DNA from: Lentzea aerocolonigenes
Lineage (GTDB): Bacteria; Actinomycetota; Actinomycetes; Mycobacteriales; Pseudonocardiaceae
NCBI RefSeq assembly: GCF_000974445.1
Contig: NZ_BBOJ01000010.1
Location: forward strand, 186,001-250,000
Length of the DNA stretch: 64,000 bases
Direction: 5' to 3'
Below are positions 19,401-28,478 of this stretch, in pieces. Under the pieces are notes generated by a model. The model ran no database searches. It saw only the letters and a program-made list of their open reading frames with translations, and had not been told where the DNA came from. Both the position numbers and the translations under genes were made by a program. Each line of letters opens with the position of its first letter. Position 1 is the stretch's first letter.

Positions 19401-20173
19401 CGGGCAGGCTCGGGCGCACCAACCGCGGCAGCCAGGCGACGCAGCAGGATCGCCACGTCAGTTCCCTGTGCGCCGTCGTAGGTGTGGAACTCGTCCACGA
19501 CGACGTAGCGGATGTCCGCGTCGGTCCACAGTGGGGCGTCTGGGAACCGTTGCAGCAACAGGTCGAGCATCTTGTAGTTGGTGATGAGAATGTCAGGCGG
19601 CGAGAGCCACATGTCCGAGCGCCGGGTGTGGACCTTCTCGTACTTGGTTGCCGCCCGGTCACCGATGTACAGACCTGCGTGCAGCCTGCTCAACGCCTTG
19701 TGCTCGACGAGCAGTCTGTTGAGACGTTGCGCCTGGTCTGTCGCGAGGGCGTTCATCGGGTACAGGAAGACCGCTTTGATCCCATCGCGGCCGACGGCCT
19801 TCTCCCGCACGCAGTGATCGAGAATCGGGTACAGGAACGCCTCGGTCTTACCCGAACCCGTGCCCGTGGTGATGACGGTCGGTTGCGGAGCTCGGCCGCC
19901 CGATGAGCTGAGCCGGGCGAAGGCCTCGGCCTGGTGGGCGTACGGCGTCCAGCCGTCCTCACGCTTCCAGTCCAGCAGCTCGCGCCAGCTCGGATCCGCG
20001 GTGGTGAAGGGTGTGCGGATGCGCAGGAACGGACCACGGAACATGCCGGAGGTCTCGTCCCCGAGGAACCGATGCAGGGACTCGCGTGCGCCTTCATCGG
20101 TGAGGGCGTAGGTGGTCGACAGGTACTGCAGCAGACTCTCCTTGAGCCCACGTGCTTCCAGCGTCGGCCTCAC
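13463..20173 (-). CDS. DEAD-type helicase + DUF1998 + nuclease-like domain (DrmA/DrmB or DruE-like)
   Basis: 2236 residues from GTG 20173, which overlaps the methyltransferase stop (GTGA) and has AGGAGGT nine bases upstream; the earlier in-frame ATG lacks this. SF2 helicase motifs: TTGTGSGKTE near 104, VVDEFHTYDGAQGTD near 224, PVATSATLG, and QQVGRAGRR near 1118. Several Cys pairs suggest zinc modules (near 504, 637, 983, 1411, 1539). A DUF1998/MZB region has GGTGYLHRL near 1671 and CPCKDEGRLACHRCL near 1701. Residues about 1826-1881 look like a Vsr/DUF559-type PD-(D/E)XK fold (DFTFERVDG, VYLDGYRYHA, DKRNQLRADGRVVFQITWDD). In DISARM, DrmA (helicase) and DrmB (DUF1998) are separate; here they are one chain, a length closer to Druantia DruE. 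Confidence 0.85.
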   Translation of the reverse strand: MRPTLEARGLKESLLQYLSTTYALTDEGARESLHRFLGDETSGMFRGPFLRIRTPFTTADPSWRELLDWKREDGWTPYAHQAEAFARLSSSGGRAPQPTVITTGTGSGKTEAFLYPILDHCVREKAVGRDGIKAVFLYPMNALATDQAQRLNRLLVEHKALSRLHAGLYIGDRAATKYEKVHTRRSDMWLSPPDILITNYKMLDLLLQRFPDAPLWTDADIRYVVVDEFHTYDGAQGTDVAILLRRLAAAVGAPEPARPLGRICPVATSATLGSGAGADASALLDVATQVFGTEFTADAVIGENRQSVDEFIPVHDFDPVLPFPLPEQLAALPDPATGEDALADLIEAVTGTRDLDPFVLGANLKKHMLTSAVMRSLDGEVRTGAEILDMMWRTGAQSWVQAITRQPEVAAGALARFIALLSIARDPESTPERPRPFAHVEVHQWARSVSRLVRGVVPWPKAEFRWDTAGTNDAHGANHGRTAPVTVATSGQSANLFLPAVYCRDCGRSGWAVFSPESDDQDVEFDTHKIRRASTSQDKIRVRNLIAATDREAREGSGAAPMAVSARSSRDKGTLAHGTGGILLVLDGPERRLRVPDPQKDYDQSTGEPRLTARDSAFVLVNIGDTANTAAGEDWCPACGERNAIRYLGTGAAALAAASVTQLFTGGELDEALAEDKTLMFNDSVQDAAHRAGFVASRSYTFSLRALLKKHLSEDRPTALNDLIADVVAATTDPKTLSAVVPTDLHDHKGVNRLLSGQGRGGDLKTWRLIGERLAFEALMEFGFRSRNGRTLELTRTAAAQVRVPDTAAAVELVKTVHLGLERGGVVPEAQEDSRYLAFLRIFLERLRTRGAIKHHWLKGYLREAGTSRYHVWGGRPPGMRAFPKGIGAPVFLLAQPKAGSEFDFATGRLSWYERWAQRCLELPREQVPEFWSRLLPELAGAGLLSVGTPNDSSARIYGLQPGNIDIRLLTDDEVNTAFVRCPVCFWEQTVHPTLLEQWHGQPCPSYRCRTGRLVAGDRPEELGVHQRDRDYRADYYRRLYRRAGTYQVITAEHTGMLSRPERERVEAAFKHGTGFKDPNVLSCTPTLEMGIDIGDLSAVVLAALPRRPANYAQQVGRAGRRTGNAFLLTIPDRSRRDLYFLDQPREMIAGQIVPPGCHLSAVEILRRQYLAHLLDLAARDRLLRSDGVPLRALPLQAPALFGPSGYLVDLVEVAIAQGEQLVEGFLALFPTGVNDEAKADLRAYATRGLRSAAEEAEREWRRSEDILRSRLKMIDEAHAELHESDPDQAGQRAELDAERRAVGKRLLQHGMTPAQNAMCDLGLLPNYALIDTATTLNATLYWSEGVDPVTGKDRFTSKLSSYDRPRRYALSELAPGNTFYVNGYKHEITGMEIGTTAHRQWQQWRFCQDCGFVRTENAVEDRSPCPRCRSPRIADDGSCLHQVVEPAVVTSRGKREDARIGDDKDDRDRRFYTVIDAVDIPTEAIEPDTSWRHATQTFGVDFCRNAMVRRVNVGLARFDRSQEDDLAGQSIRLSPFHVCTGCGAATADGKPVFDHDTDALNSSAARNPKVKHHQPWCPLRRGKRAATVPQVPVLLAHQLRTEALRVLLPAATVLIEEKVHSFRAALRLGVDKHFGGDPQHLDTTVASMPDPATGERRHFLVLFDRLPGGTGYLHRLTDPVAFRATLADARRTLLDCPCKDEGRLACHRCLHRYTDERYQDIVSRREALEILSDLLGTVDNHGETLVDAWAVEKLPHTGQIGLDRQVESDLEARFLAALRGWVTTDEKATLDEDGRASGYLRFADTNGVINWRLTTQQDLDYTRTDFTFERVDGPKQSVTVYLDGYRYHATRKYNRLADDCDKRNQLRADGRVVFQITWDDLDLFENRNNRAEPVWPPYQGLAQERAKDVYEGLGEHRAHLADAVFVDPIRSLLAYLRRPDAGLWARRAKALVAGLTTSAVPIAQGVDREGAMAALRAELASHEVGPAGNDGPVHVLRGTDLRGLPIVLAVDFSDEASADTVRWSAITIVDDSDEMLETDEHKLRWRSWLYWSNLLQFLSRTGGDGVQLASSRAAAFPVEILTVCGGIGELDSLVELKRPQKVAEPDDSLSAAERDIAQLLRDASWDEEILPILEEDEPESALTRLARLLATHGKRAPIFGHELGEARWQADFAWAESRVRVAVVAKSDDDHDEEARNRDHAYALAGWTARTADDWLDHLDSLLELLPDAEGSAAR

Positions 20174-23100
20174 GACTGCGGCACCTCCTGCTTCACCGGG
20201 TCCCACTCACCGCGCGCGACGGCGGCGTCGAGACGAGCCTGGAACACAGCGTGCGCTTCGCGCATCTCGGTTTCGCGATCAGCCTGATAAAAGTCAGGGA
20301 GATAGCCATCTGGTGGAGGTACGCTATCCACGGCGGCAAGATGCTCCTGGAGCCGCTTATAGTCTTCACTCTTTTGACCTTGCCCGAAGACTCGGCTGTC
20401 TCTCGCGATTCTCCTGCCCGTGGCATCAAACCACATTTCACTCTCTCGCTCATACAGCAAAGGAAAGCGGCCCCGAAAAATCGTGCACAAAACTTCCGCA
20501 GAAATTCCGAGACAAACTGCAACAAGAGCATCTAGCTCGACTAGCGCCGCACGCCGGGCGTGCTCAGACCTCAAGGGAGTGCAGAGGTTCCACTCACGCG
20601 CCGCTACTCCGATATTTTCGGCCGGCCGACTGGAGATCACCCAAGAATCATCGATCCACGAGGGATCAAATGCAGCATTCCACGCAGGCGCATAAGCTTC
20701 ACTCAGGCAATTGAGTCGAGCCGCTCGAAGCGTAATTGCGAAATAGAGCGGATGCCCAACCGCGGGAATAGGTATCTTCCGGGCGTCCCTGTCATGAAGA
20801 TTCTTCTTGCCCATCAAACGAATCAAGTACTCGATGGGAATAGAACTCCAGAACCCGACAATCGCAAGATCGAAAGCTACGCCACCGCGCGACATCGAAT
20901 ATATTCCGTCTACGTGAGCTGGCCCCGGTGGCAGAAACGCCACATTAAAGCAGCGCTCCATATCGAATGTCATCATTTTCCGCCAGGCGACACGCGGAAA
21001 ATCTACGTACGGCCTACCGTCCCAGGATTTCATCGCCGCGACGTACCGAGACCGTTCGACGACTCGCTTAAATGCCGTCGCTGGAACGAATTCCCCGGAA
21101 ATCGCAGACAAATCTACAGGCCTGCCGTGGCTGGCGAGATTTGGACTTTGTTTCGTAATTGGATTCGAGACTGAGATGTGAGGCCCACTGAGAATCACAT
21201 CATCCCACACTGAAGGCTCCGTATGGACCTTTTCAATCAATCGCCGCCGTTGCGATGTGCTCTCATTGAAACCAGAGCTGACTCGCTCGACGACACCGAG
21301 GCGGTGCGGATAGGCGCGAAGCGCGTCCATTGCGGCCGTTTCCAGGTCCGTAACTGGGTTGAACAGGACAGTATTCCCGGCCGGCTCGCCTACTTGCCCT
21401 GAAATCTGCTGCCACTCAAGCAGCAGTTCAGGCGTTACATGAATCACCCGCCGACGATGAGGACGGAGGTCAAAGTCTCGCGCCAACTTAATTCCAGGAA
21501 TATCCCCAGAACCATCATGCGTCAACGAACGTCCCACAACCGACGAGTGATAGAGGTTGCTCAGATGAAGAAAGGACACCTCCTGCATCGACCCGTAAAT
21601 ATGCACACCAAACTGAGTCGTGTGACCAACCGGCTCAGGAAAAGCCCAGTGTCCACCATTTACGAAGTTGCAGTGAACCCGCAGGCGCGACAGAGCGGAA
21701 GAGCGAATCCTCTCAAGTCCTCCGGTCGAGAGATGCGCTTCAGAGTGCACCATTCCCGAAGTCCCTATAGAGCACGAATTCTCCCACACCTTACACATGA
21801 AATTAAGGTAAAGATCAGGTTGATCGGTACCAAGTTCAGGATAGTTTACTTCGGATCCCACGAATCTTGAAATTCCCGCCGAGTTACTCACTCGAATTTG
21901 AAGGATCGCACGGCACTCGCTATCCGCCAGTACGGCAGCGCGCCGATCGGACGCAAGCGGATGCGAGGTGCCCCCGACGATAGCAAACCAAGGATCGAAT
22001 TCCGCCAACTCAGATGCCGCATCCCACTTCGGCTGCACCCACGGTGGGTTGCCTACCTGGAGGTCGAAGCCACCGCCCTGCGCGAAGACGAGTGCGAACT
22101 CCAGTTCCCAGTGTAGGAAGCCTTGCTGCGTCGCAATGTCCCGCACTGTGTGCAGCCACGGGAACCGTTGCTCGGGATTCGCCGGATCCATCCCCATGTA
22201 TGCCGGCAGGACCGCCTCGAAGTCCTTCAGCTCGTCCAGGTTGTTGAACTGACTGATGATCTCGTCTTCGGACACGTCCCCGGTGCCGATCATCGCTTCC
22301 AGGAAGTCCAGCCAGTCGTCGAGATCCTTCAACGGAATGGAATCCCGCAGAGGCACGGCCTTCGGCTTGGCCTTCGGCAACGACTTCTGCCTGATCGTCG
22401 CGGTCTCGATGATCAGTTCGTCATCAGGCCTCGGTTCCAGGTCAGCGAGCGAGGTCTGCTCAGGCTCCAGGGCGAACAACGCGAAGCGCTCCTCGACCCG
22501 AGGCCATGTTGCCGCCGCCGCTGGCGATTCACCAAGCAGCGCACTGACTGCCACGGAGTCCGCCGCGGCCGTTTCCTCGTACGCCCGATCCGTCCCGTCA
22601 AGCAACGCAGCCCTGTCAACCGGCCAGAACCAGAGCGCACACCAAGCGTCCATGACGGTCTTCAGCCGCCAGTAGGGCGTGTCCACGGCGTTGAAGAGGT
22701 CCTCGAAGACCTGCTCCTTGGACACAGCGTGCTCTGGCCGACGCAGGAAGCCGTACTCGGGATCGACGGGATCGGCGCCCCAGACGTCAATCCGACGCGC
22801 GATCGCCTGCTCGGAGATCTCCATTCGCTTAACGACGAGCGCCCACAGGAACTCCACCCGCCTCGCGGCGTCGCGGAGCCTGGTGAACTGGGATCGCGCC
22901 TCGGGCTGGGGCTTGCCGTCCTTGATCTTGGGTGCACCGGTCTTCGTGTTCAGGTGCGCCGTGCTGCGCTTCGGCCGCTGGAGGATCCCCTTCTTCCACG
23001 CGGCGAGTTTGGACGCCTCACTGGCGGCGAGTTCCTTAGCCTCGGTGGCCCCGGCGACCGCCGCCCAGCCAGGACTCGGCAGCAGGAACTGGTGCACCGC

Positions 23101-25437
23101 GTCCTGCGGCAGCAGCTGTTCGACGCCATCCTTCAAGAACGGCAACGGAGTCGGCGCCAACCCGCTCTTGGCCTTTAGCCACGCCTTCTCCGCTGAGGCG
23201 ACGTCCTCCCCCGAATAGACCGCGCGTCGTGCACCGATGAGCGAGTTGCCACGACGAAGGTGCAAGCCGAACCAGGGTGCCCGCATGCCGGGATGCATCG
23301 TGTTGAGCCACAACGACACTTCGGCTAGTTCGACGCCGGTCGCGTTCAGGTCCACGCCGTACGCGTTGTGCAACGCGATGTACGCCTTGGCCTTCTGCTT
23401 CTCCGTCAACGCATCCGCAGTCGGAATCGAGACGCCGAGCTCGTCCTGACGCCGCCGCAAATATTCGTCGGCGACCTGGTTGATCGCCTCGTTGAGGAAG
23501 GCCCCGGATCCGAGTGCGGGCTCGCAGATCTTGTACGTCAACAGCTCCGCGGCCCGCGTCTTGATCGTGTTCCCGTCGGCGTCTCGCTCCTGGTCGAGTC
23601 GGTGTTTCAGCGCGAGCTCGACCGTGACCTTGGTGAGCGACTCCGGCGTGTAGTACGAGGCAGAAGTCTCGCGGTCTCGCCCGGCGAGCCGGTAGACGAA
23701 GCTGCCTGCTGGATAACGCTTCGGCCCGCGCAGCCCCTTGCGGTTGTCGTGCTCGTTGTACTCGACGAGCGTGTTCGCCGGATAGTCCGTCTGCCGGTGT
23801 ACGGGGATGAGCCATGACCCCTTGTCCGGGTCACCTCCCTTGGCGACCTCGCACAGCTCTTCCTCGGCGATGATCCCGGTGTAGGACATCAGGCCCTCGT
23901 AGACGGCGCCGAGCTGGTTGATGCCCAAATTGCGGTACGAGATGAAGCCACCGCGGTCACCACGCCGGGTGGCCTTCTTCATCGTCAGCAGCCGCAGCAC
24001 CTCGTGCAGCGCGGAATTGCGCAGCCGCAGATCCAGAACGGCACCGCTGTCCTCAGCCTCACGAGGATCGACGACGCTGCGGCCGATCAGCCGGATCGCC
24101 TTCGGCTCGAACAGTTCACTGCGCAGCGGCTCGAACCGAAGGCCGCGGTCTTCGCTTCGACGTGCAGCCTTCGACTTCCGGGTCGCCTCGTCGTCGCCGG
24201 GCAGGTCGTCGTCGGACTCGGTGCCATACGGACGGTGCCCGTTGTTGACCTTGTGGAAGAGGACGTGCAGCGACTCGAAGAGGTGAAACCCGTTCCGGGC
24301 TTCCTCCTCGATGAGCTGCTCGTCGCGTTCGACCAGCTCACGCAGGCGGGCGACCGAGTAGCCGGCCTCGTAGGAGCCGTCATCCGCAGGAAGGATGCCC
24401 AGCTCAGGCCGAGCTTCGGCGTAGAGCAAGAACAGGATTCGATAGAGGTAGCGGAGCGACTCGCGGGTGAGTTCCTTGGCGAACGGGATCCTGATGTCCT
24501 CGACTTGCCGGGGTTCTACGCCGGCCGCGTCCAACCGTGCCAGCACCTCGTTGGCAATGATCTCGACCGAACGTTGGAGACCTTCACGGAGCTCCCCGGA
24601 AACTCCGACCGCGTTGTCGGTCGATGCTTTAAGGAGCGCGTCGATCTGTGGTCCCTTGCCGTCCTCCCCAGGAACCAGCATCTCGTGGCTGAAGAGGGCG
24701 GCGATGGTGGCCAGTTCGCCGAGTTGCTTGCGATCGTTGCGTTCCAGCGCCGCATCCAGATTCACGGCGAGGAAACGTCCCTCGGCCCATGCCTGTCGGT
24801 CGGCGAGCACGATGACCCCGCCGCACAGCAGGATCACGAAGCGGGGCGGCGCGCCGCCAGCCTCGTTCAGCTCACTCTGGAACAACCAGGTCGCAAGGGT
24901 CGGCCCCGTCTCGTACACCTCGCTGGCGCCCACCCGCAACGGATGCAGCAGCCGTCCAGGGCCGTCTGCGTCGAGAGCGGAGTCGTTGACCGCTGCCCAG
25001 CCGCATTCGATCGCAACGATCCCATCGCCGTGCCAGGCGGCCTCGACGACGTGTTCGCGTCCGGCCCGGTGGACCTTGAGCTGTGTGGGGCCTTCCGCGA
25101 AGCCGAGGGCATCGAGAACCCTCTGGTGCCAGGCTCCCAGCCGTTTGACCCACTCCGGATTGTTGTGGGTGCGCAGCCGAGCGGAGACCTCGTCGTCGTC
25201 CGCTGCGTCCTGCTCCGCACTTTCGGCGAAGAAGGTTCGGACTCGCTCGGACAGGTAGTCGGCGCGGAGATCACGCAGCTTCTGCCGCGGCGTCCTGCGC
25301 TTGTCGTGCTCGTCGGTCTCACGCAGCGACCAGGTGGCGAGGAGCCCTTTCTTGAGATCCACGCCGAGCTGATCGGCGAAGTAGTGCGCCGAGAAGTACT
25401 CGCCCCGGTTGGTGAAGGAGTCGAAGTCGGTGCTCAT
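20170..25437 (-). CDS. Large N6-adenine DNA methyltransferase (PglX/DrmMI-like)
   Basis: 1755 residues. The class I SAM-binding motif ICEPALGSGAFLNEAI lies near 640 and the catalytic NPPW near 1130, as in adenine methyltransferases of the Eco57I/PglX/DrmMI group. About 600 residues precede motif I, and an insertion separates it from NPPW. The part after NPPW (residues about 1140-1715) should hold the target-recognition domain. Its DNA (20290-22020) is visibly AT-richer, with codon use unlike the rest, suggesting that the specificity domain was exchanged. Expected role: methylating host sites so that the partner helicases and nuclease spare self DNA. It overlaps both neighbours by four bases. 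No PglZ gene is nearby, which argues against BREX. Confidence 0.88.
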   Translation of the reverse strand: MSTDFDSFTNRGEYFSAHYFADQLGVDLKKGLLATWSLRETDEHDKRRTPRQKLRDLRADYLSERVRTFFAESAEQDAADDDEVSARLRTHNNPEWVKRLGAWHQRVLDALGFAEGPTQLKVHRAGREHVVEAAWHGDGIVAIECGWAAVNDSALDADGPGRLLHPLRVGASEVYETGPTLATWLFQSELNEAGGAPPRFVILLCGGVIVLADRQAWAEGRFLAVNLDAALERNDRKQLGELATIAALFSHEMLVPGEDGKGPQIDALLKASTDNAVGVSGELREGLQRSVEIIANEVLARLDAAGVEPRQVEDIRIPFAKELTRESLRYLYRILFLLYAEARPELGILPADDGSYEAGYSVARLRELVERDEQLIEEEARNGFHLFESLHVLFHKVNNGHRPYGTESDDDLPGDDEATRKSKAARRSEDRGLRFEPLRSELFEPKAIRLIGRSVVDPREAEDSGAVLDLRLRNSALHEVLRLLTMKKATRRGDRGGFISYRNLGINQLGAVYEGLMSYTGIIAEEELCEVAKGGDPDKGSWLIPVHRQTDYPANTLVEYNEHDNRKGLRGPKRYPAGSFVYRLAGRDRETSASYYTPESLTKVTVELALKHRLDQERDADGNTIKTRAAELLTYKICEPALGSGAFLNEAINQVADEYLRRRQDELGVSIPTADALTEKQKAKAYIALHNAYGVDLNATGVELAEVSLWLNTMHPGMRAPWFGLHLRRGNSLIGARRAVYSGEDVASAEKAWLKAKSGLAPTPLPFLKDGVEQLLPQDAVHQFLLPSPGWAAVAGATEAKELAASEASKLAAWKKGILQRPKRSTAHLNTKTGAPKIKDGKPQPEARSQFTRLRDAARRVEFLWALVVKRMEISEQAIARRIDVWGADPVDPEYGFLRRPEHAVSKEQVFEDLFNAVDTPYWRLKTVMDAWCALWFWPVDRAALLDGTDRAYEETAAADSVAVSALLGESPAAAATWPRVEERFALFALEPEQTSLADLEPRPDDELIIETATIRQKSLPKAKPKAVPLRDSIPLKDLDDWLDFLEAMIGTGDVSEDEIISQFNNLDELKDFEAVLPAYMGMDPANPEQRFPWLHTVRDIATQQGFLHWELEFALVFAQGGGFDLQVGNPPWVQPKWDAASELAEFDPWFAIVGGTSHPLASDRRAAVLADSECRAILQIRVSNSAGISRFVGSEVNYPELGTDQPDLYLNFMCKVWENSCSIGTSGMVHSEAHLSTGGLERIRSSALSRLRVHCNFVNGGHWAFPEPVGHTTQFGVHIYGSMQEVSFLHLSNLYHSSVVGRSLTHDGSGDIPGIKLARDFDLRPHRRRVIHVTPELLLEWQQISGQVGEPAGNTVLFNPVTDLETAAMDALRAYPHRLGVVERVSSGFNESTSQRRRLIEKVHTEPSVWDDVILSGPHISVSNPITKQSPNLASHGRPVDLSAISGEFVPATAFKRVVERSRYVAAMKSWDGRPYVDFPRVAWRKMMTFDMERCFNVAFLPPGPAHVDGIYSMSRGGVAFDLAIVGFWSSIPIEYLIRLMGKKNLHDRDARKIPIPAVGHPLYFAITLRAARLNCLSEAYAPAWNAAFDPSWIDDSWVISSRPAENIGVAAREWNLCTPLRSEHARRAALVELDALVAVCLGISAEVLCTIFRGRFPLLYERESEMWFDATGRRIARDSRVFGQGQKSEDYKRLQEHLAAVDSVPPPDGYLPDFYQADRETEMREAHAVFQARLDAAVARGEWDPVKQEVPQS

Positions 25438-28400
25438 CGGGCGGTGCCTTCCACGTCGGACAGCGGCTCGAGGACGGCGAGCAAGCGCAGCATCGGCGCC
25501 CCGGAGGTCTTCAACGACGCGATGAGACCCTCGCGGCGACTGGCGGCGAGATTCACGCCTTGTTCTCCGGTCTTACCCGCTGCAAAAAGCACCGCCTGCT
25601 CCCGCCACTCCTGCACGCGCCTGCTGTAAGGCTCGAGAACCCGGTCGATGCGCTGCGCGTACTCGTTCTGCCGCTGCACGAGGTACCGCTCGGCCTCATC
25701 GATTGCTTGCGGGACAAGGTGTTGCAGTCCTTCCCTGTCCTGCAGTGTCGCGCGCCCAGGCATCCGTGGTCCCACTCCGCAGAGCTTCAGGAATTCGGCA
25801 TCCATGGGCACCACCCTGGGCGTGTCAGGCAGGCCGAGAACCGCCATCCACTCCACGACGGCTGGCCTGCCGAGGGCGTTGGAGTAGATTCCCTGAACGA
25901 GGAACACCGGGCCGGTGAGGCGCTCGTGGGGCAGGTAGGCCAGGACGAACGCCTCGTCATAGCGGATCGAAGCGAGAGCTTTGTCCGTCACCCAGTCCAG
26001 CACCGGGTGGACGTCCGACACGTAGCTGACGTTGGGCCACAGGGTTTTCGACGAGTCGCGTGCGGCTTTGAGCCGCTTTTCGGCCAGCTGCTTGGAGAAC
26101 GTCATGAGCAACCGGCCAGGCCTTGTCGAGGTCGGCAGAATGCCCTGCTCATCCAGATAGGACTTGGGCAGCGCCTTGAACCGGTACTGCAGATCGGCCG
26201 GTGGTTCGAAGGCGATGGTGCCATCCTCGTCACGACGCAACGAGAGATCGTCCTCCGGACGGGTCGGGCAGATCTGGCGCAGCGCTTCGTCGAAGTACGC
26301 GGCCGTGGACTCGAACACTGAGGGGACTGTTGCGATCGCGACCTCTGCGTGCTCGGGGTCCGCGCCCACGTTCCCCAGCATGGCCGCGAGGAAACCTGCG
26401 CTACCCTGCCGCGACTTTTTGATGGAAGTCTCGACGGTGCGGCCCGCGATCAGGTCCTTCGTCAGGCGGTCGTCCTCCTCCTTAGCCCGGTACAAGCCTG
26501 TGACGGCCTCGGCCGATCCCTCGATCTTGTGCGCCTCCTCCTCCCGCCGAAGGAGCTTGGCACCGACCAGCCGGTCATCGAGCGAGAGGACCTCGCCAGT
26601 CTCCTCATCCACACGCCACTGCACGTCGCTGGTGAGGACAAGAGCACGGAACTCGGGGGAACGTTCCTGCCCGTAGCGGTCGATGCGACCGTTGCGCTGC
26701 TCGATCCGGATCAACGACCAAGGCAGGTCGTAGTGAATGAGCTGGTTGCATTGCTGATGCAGGTTGACGCCTTCAGAGGCGACGTCGTTGGTGACCAGGA
26801 TCCGCACCGGATCGTCCCGCAGGCCGAACTTCTCCACGATCTTCTTCTGCTCGTCCTCGCCGGTGGCCTCGCTGTGGATCACCTGCACGACGCCGCCGTA
26901 GGACAGCCACGGCTTGTTCTTGTCATCGCTCTTGCCCGCGGGGAATCCCAACTGTGCGGGCACGACCTCAGCGAGCCATTTCAACGTCGCGATGCGCTCG
27001 GAGAAGATCACGACGCGGGTAGTCGATTTGGGACCGACTCCCAGTTCGTTGAGCACCTCGACGAGCTTCGTCAGCTTCGCGGAGTCGGCGTCCTCGATTC
27101 GAGAGGCGAGCCGGTCGAGGTCCAGCAGCGCCGACCGCTCGATCTCGCTCGGAGCCTTGGCGTTGTCCAATGTGCGCAGTCGCGTCCCAATGGTTTCCCG
27201 CAATGCCTTGTGGGAGGAGAGGAACGCCTTGAACAGCGTGTACGGGAACAGCTGGTGATCGCTGACCGCGCCTGCTGCACGATCGCGCGGGATCCACCGG
27301 GAAGCGAGTTCCTCGAAGATCGCTTCTTCCTTGCCCGTCGCCTTGGCTTCCACTGGCAAGGACGGTCCCCTGTCAGCCCACGCCCCCTTGAGAGAGTCAC
27401 GCACTTCCCGTGAAGTCTTCGTCCTCCTGATGTAGAGGTGCTCGAGGTTCTTCACGTCGTAGTTCGACGGGTCCGCGATCGCGGCCTCGTCGAGCAGCTT
27501 GATCAGCTCGGCGAAAGACTCGGCGTTGCCGTTGTGCGGTGTTGCGGATGCGAGGATCAGTGCATCAGTACGGCGGGCGAGCAGTTGGGCGAGCGCGTTG
27601 TTGCGGGTACCGCGGTTGACCAGGTTGTGCGACTCGTCGATGACGACAGCGTCCCAGTCGGTGTTACCGAGGTGATGCGCGTAGACATCGCTCTTGAGCG
27701 TGTCGACCGAGATGATGGCGCGTTTGAAGTAGGCAAACGGGTTACGGCCCGCCGGAATGTCCTGCTGGATCCGCTGGATGCCGGTCGAGTCGAGCCGCAC
27801 CAGCGGGATGGAGAAACGGGTCCACAGCTCGCGCTGGAACTGCTCCAGGACGTGTGCCGGCGTCACCACGAGGATCCGCTCACCACGGCCACGACGGATG
27901 AGCTCGGCTAGCAGAAGTCCGATCTCCAAGGTCTTCCCAAGGCCCACCACGTCCGCGATGAGGATGCGCGGCTGCGGGTTCTGCATCGACAGCGCAAGTT
28001 CGGCGGGACGCAGCTGATGGGTCTGCTTGTCCATGAGGAAGCTGTCGGCGAGTGCAAGACCGTGCTCCGTCTGAGGCAAGGCGGTCTTGCGGATCGCCGC
28101 CTCAAGGTAGAGACGCGCACGGCGATGGTTCGGAGAGTCGTCAGCCACCAGCCGGGTCTTCCGAGGGTCGAGCACTTCGATGCCGGCGGGCTTCTCGAGT
28201 TCCTCGTAGAAGACAGCGTCAGTTCCGCGGACAAACGGGGAGACGCCGGTTACCTCGAGCATCCAACCGTCATGCCGAGTGTTGCTGACCTTCTTCACCA
28301 GCCACTGCTCGTCACGAATCCGCACCTGGGCGCCAGGCGCGTACCTCGCCGCATGCTCAGGCATCTCCTGCGCCATTTCGACCTCAAGGGCGACGACGTC

Positions 28401-28448
28401 CTGGCCGTCTTCTCGCCCGACGTTCGCGGTCAAGCGCACTCCATTCAT
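25434..28448 (-). CDS. SNF2/HepA-type helicase (DrmD-like)
   Basis: 1004 residues. Motif I IADVVGLGKTLEIGLLL near 168, motif II VVIDESHNLVNRG near 270, motif III SATPHNG, then DVASEGVNLHQQ near 557 and RNGRIDRYGQ near 589 place it in the SNF2/HepA group of SF2 ATPases. Class 1 DISARM DrmD is of this type and is encoded beside the adenine methyltransferase, as here. The long C-terminal region (residues 650-1004) is helical and without a nuclease motif I recognise. It overlaps the methyltransferase start (ATGA) and follows the kinase gene by 30 bases. The ATG has only a weak ribosome binding site, so a GTG three codons in is possible. Confidence 0.85.
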   Translation of the reverse strand: MNGVRLTANVGREDGQDVVALEVEMAQEMPEHAARYAPGAQVRIRDEQWLVKKVSNTRHDGWMLEVTGVSPFVRGTDAVFYEELEKPAGIEVLDPRKTRLVADDSPNHRRARLYLEAAIRKTALPQTEHGLALADSFLMDKQTHQLRPAELALSMQNPQPRILIADVVGLGKTLEIGLLLAELIRRGRGERILVVTPAHVLEQFQRELWTRFSIPLVRLDSTGIQRIQQDIPAGRNPFAYFKRAIISVDTLKSDVYAHHLGNTDWDAVVIDESHNLVNRGTRNNALAQLLARRTDALILASATPHNGNAESFAELIKLLDEAAIADPSNYDVKNLEHLYIRRTKTSREVRDSLKGAWADRGPSLPVEAKATGKEEAIFEELASRWIPRDRAAGAVSDHQLFPYTLFKAFLSSHKALRETIGTRLRTLDNAKAPSEIERSALLDLDRLASRIEDADSAKLTKLVEVLNELGVGPKSTTRVVIFSERIATLKWLAEVVPAQLGFPAGKSDDKNKPWLSYGGVVQVIHSEATGEDEQKKIVEKFGLRDDPVRILVTNDVASEGVNLHQQCNQLIHYDLPWSLIRIEQRNGRIDRYGQERSPEFRALVLTSDVQWRVDEETGEVLSLDDRLVGAKLLRREEEAHKIEGSAEAVTGLYRAKEEDDRLTKDLIAGRTVETSIKKSRQGSAGFLAAMLGNVGADPEHAEVAIATVPSVFESTAAYFDEALRQICPTRPEDDLSLRRDEDGTIAFEPPADLQYRFKALPKSYLDEQGILPTSTRPGRLLMTFSKQLAEKRLKAARDSSKTLWPNVSYVSDVHPVLDWVTDKALASIRYDEAFVLAYLPHERLTGPVFLVQGIYSNALGRPAVVEWMAVLGLPDTPRVVPMDAEFLKLCGVGPRMPGRATLQDREGLQHLVPQAIDEAERYLVQRQNEYAQRIDRVLEPYSRRVQEWREQAVLFAAGKTGEQGVNLAASRREGLIASLKTSGAPMLRLLAVLEPLSDVEGTAR

Positions 28449-28478
28449 GAACTCGTTCGTCCAACCCTGCAGAACTGA

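Noticed and set aside
11178-20173. drmC phospholipase-D nuclease
   Set aside because: No HxK...D pair of motifs was found in the operon, so the canonical class 1 DISARM call was not made.
24004-25629. 541-codon plus-strand open frame
   Set aside because: Antisense to the methyltransferase and SNF2 genes, with no domain pattern.
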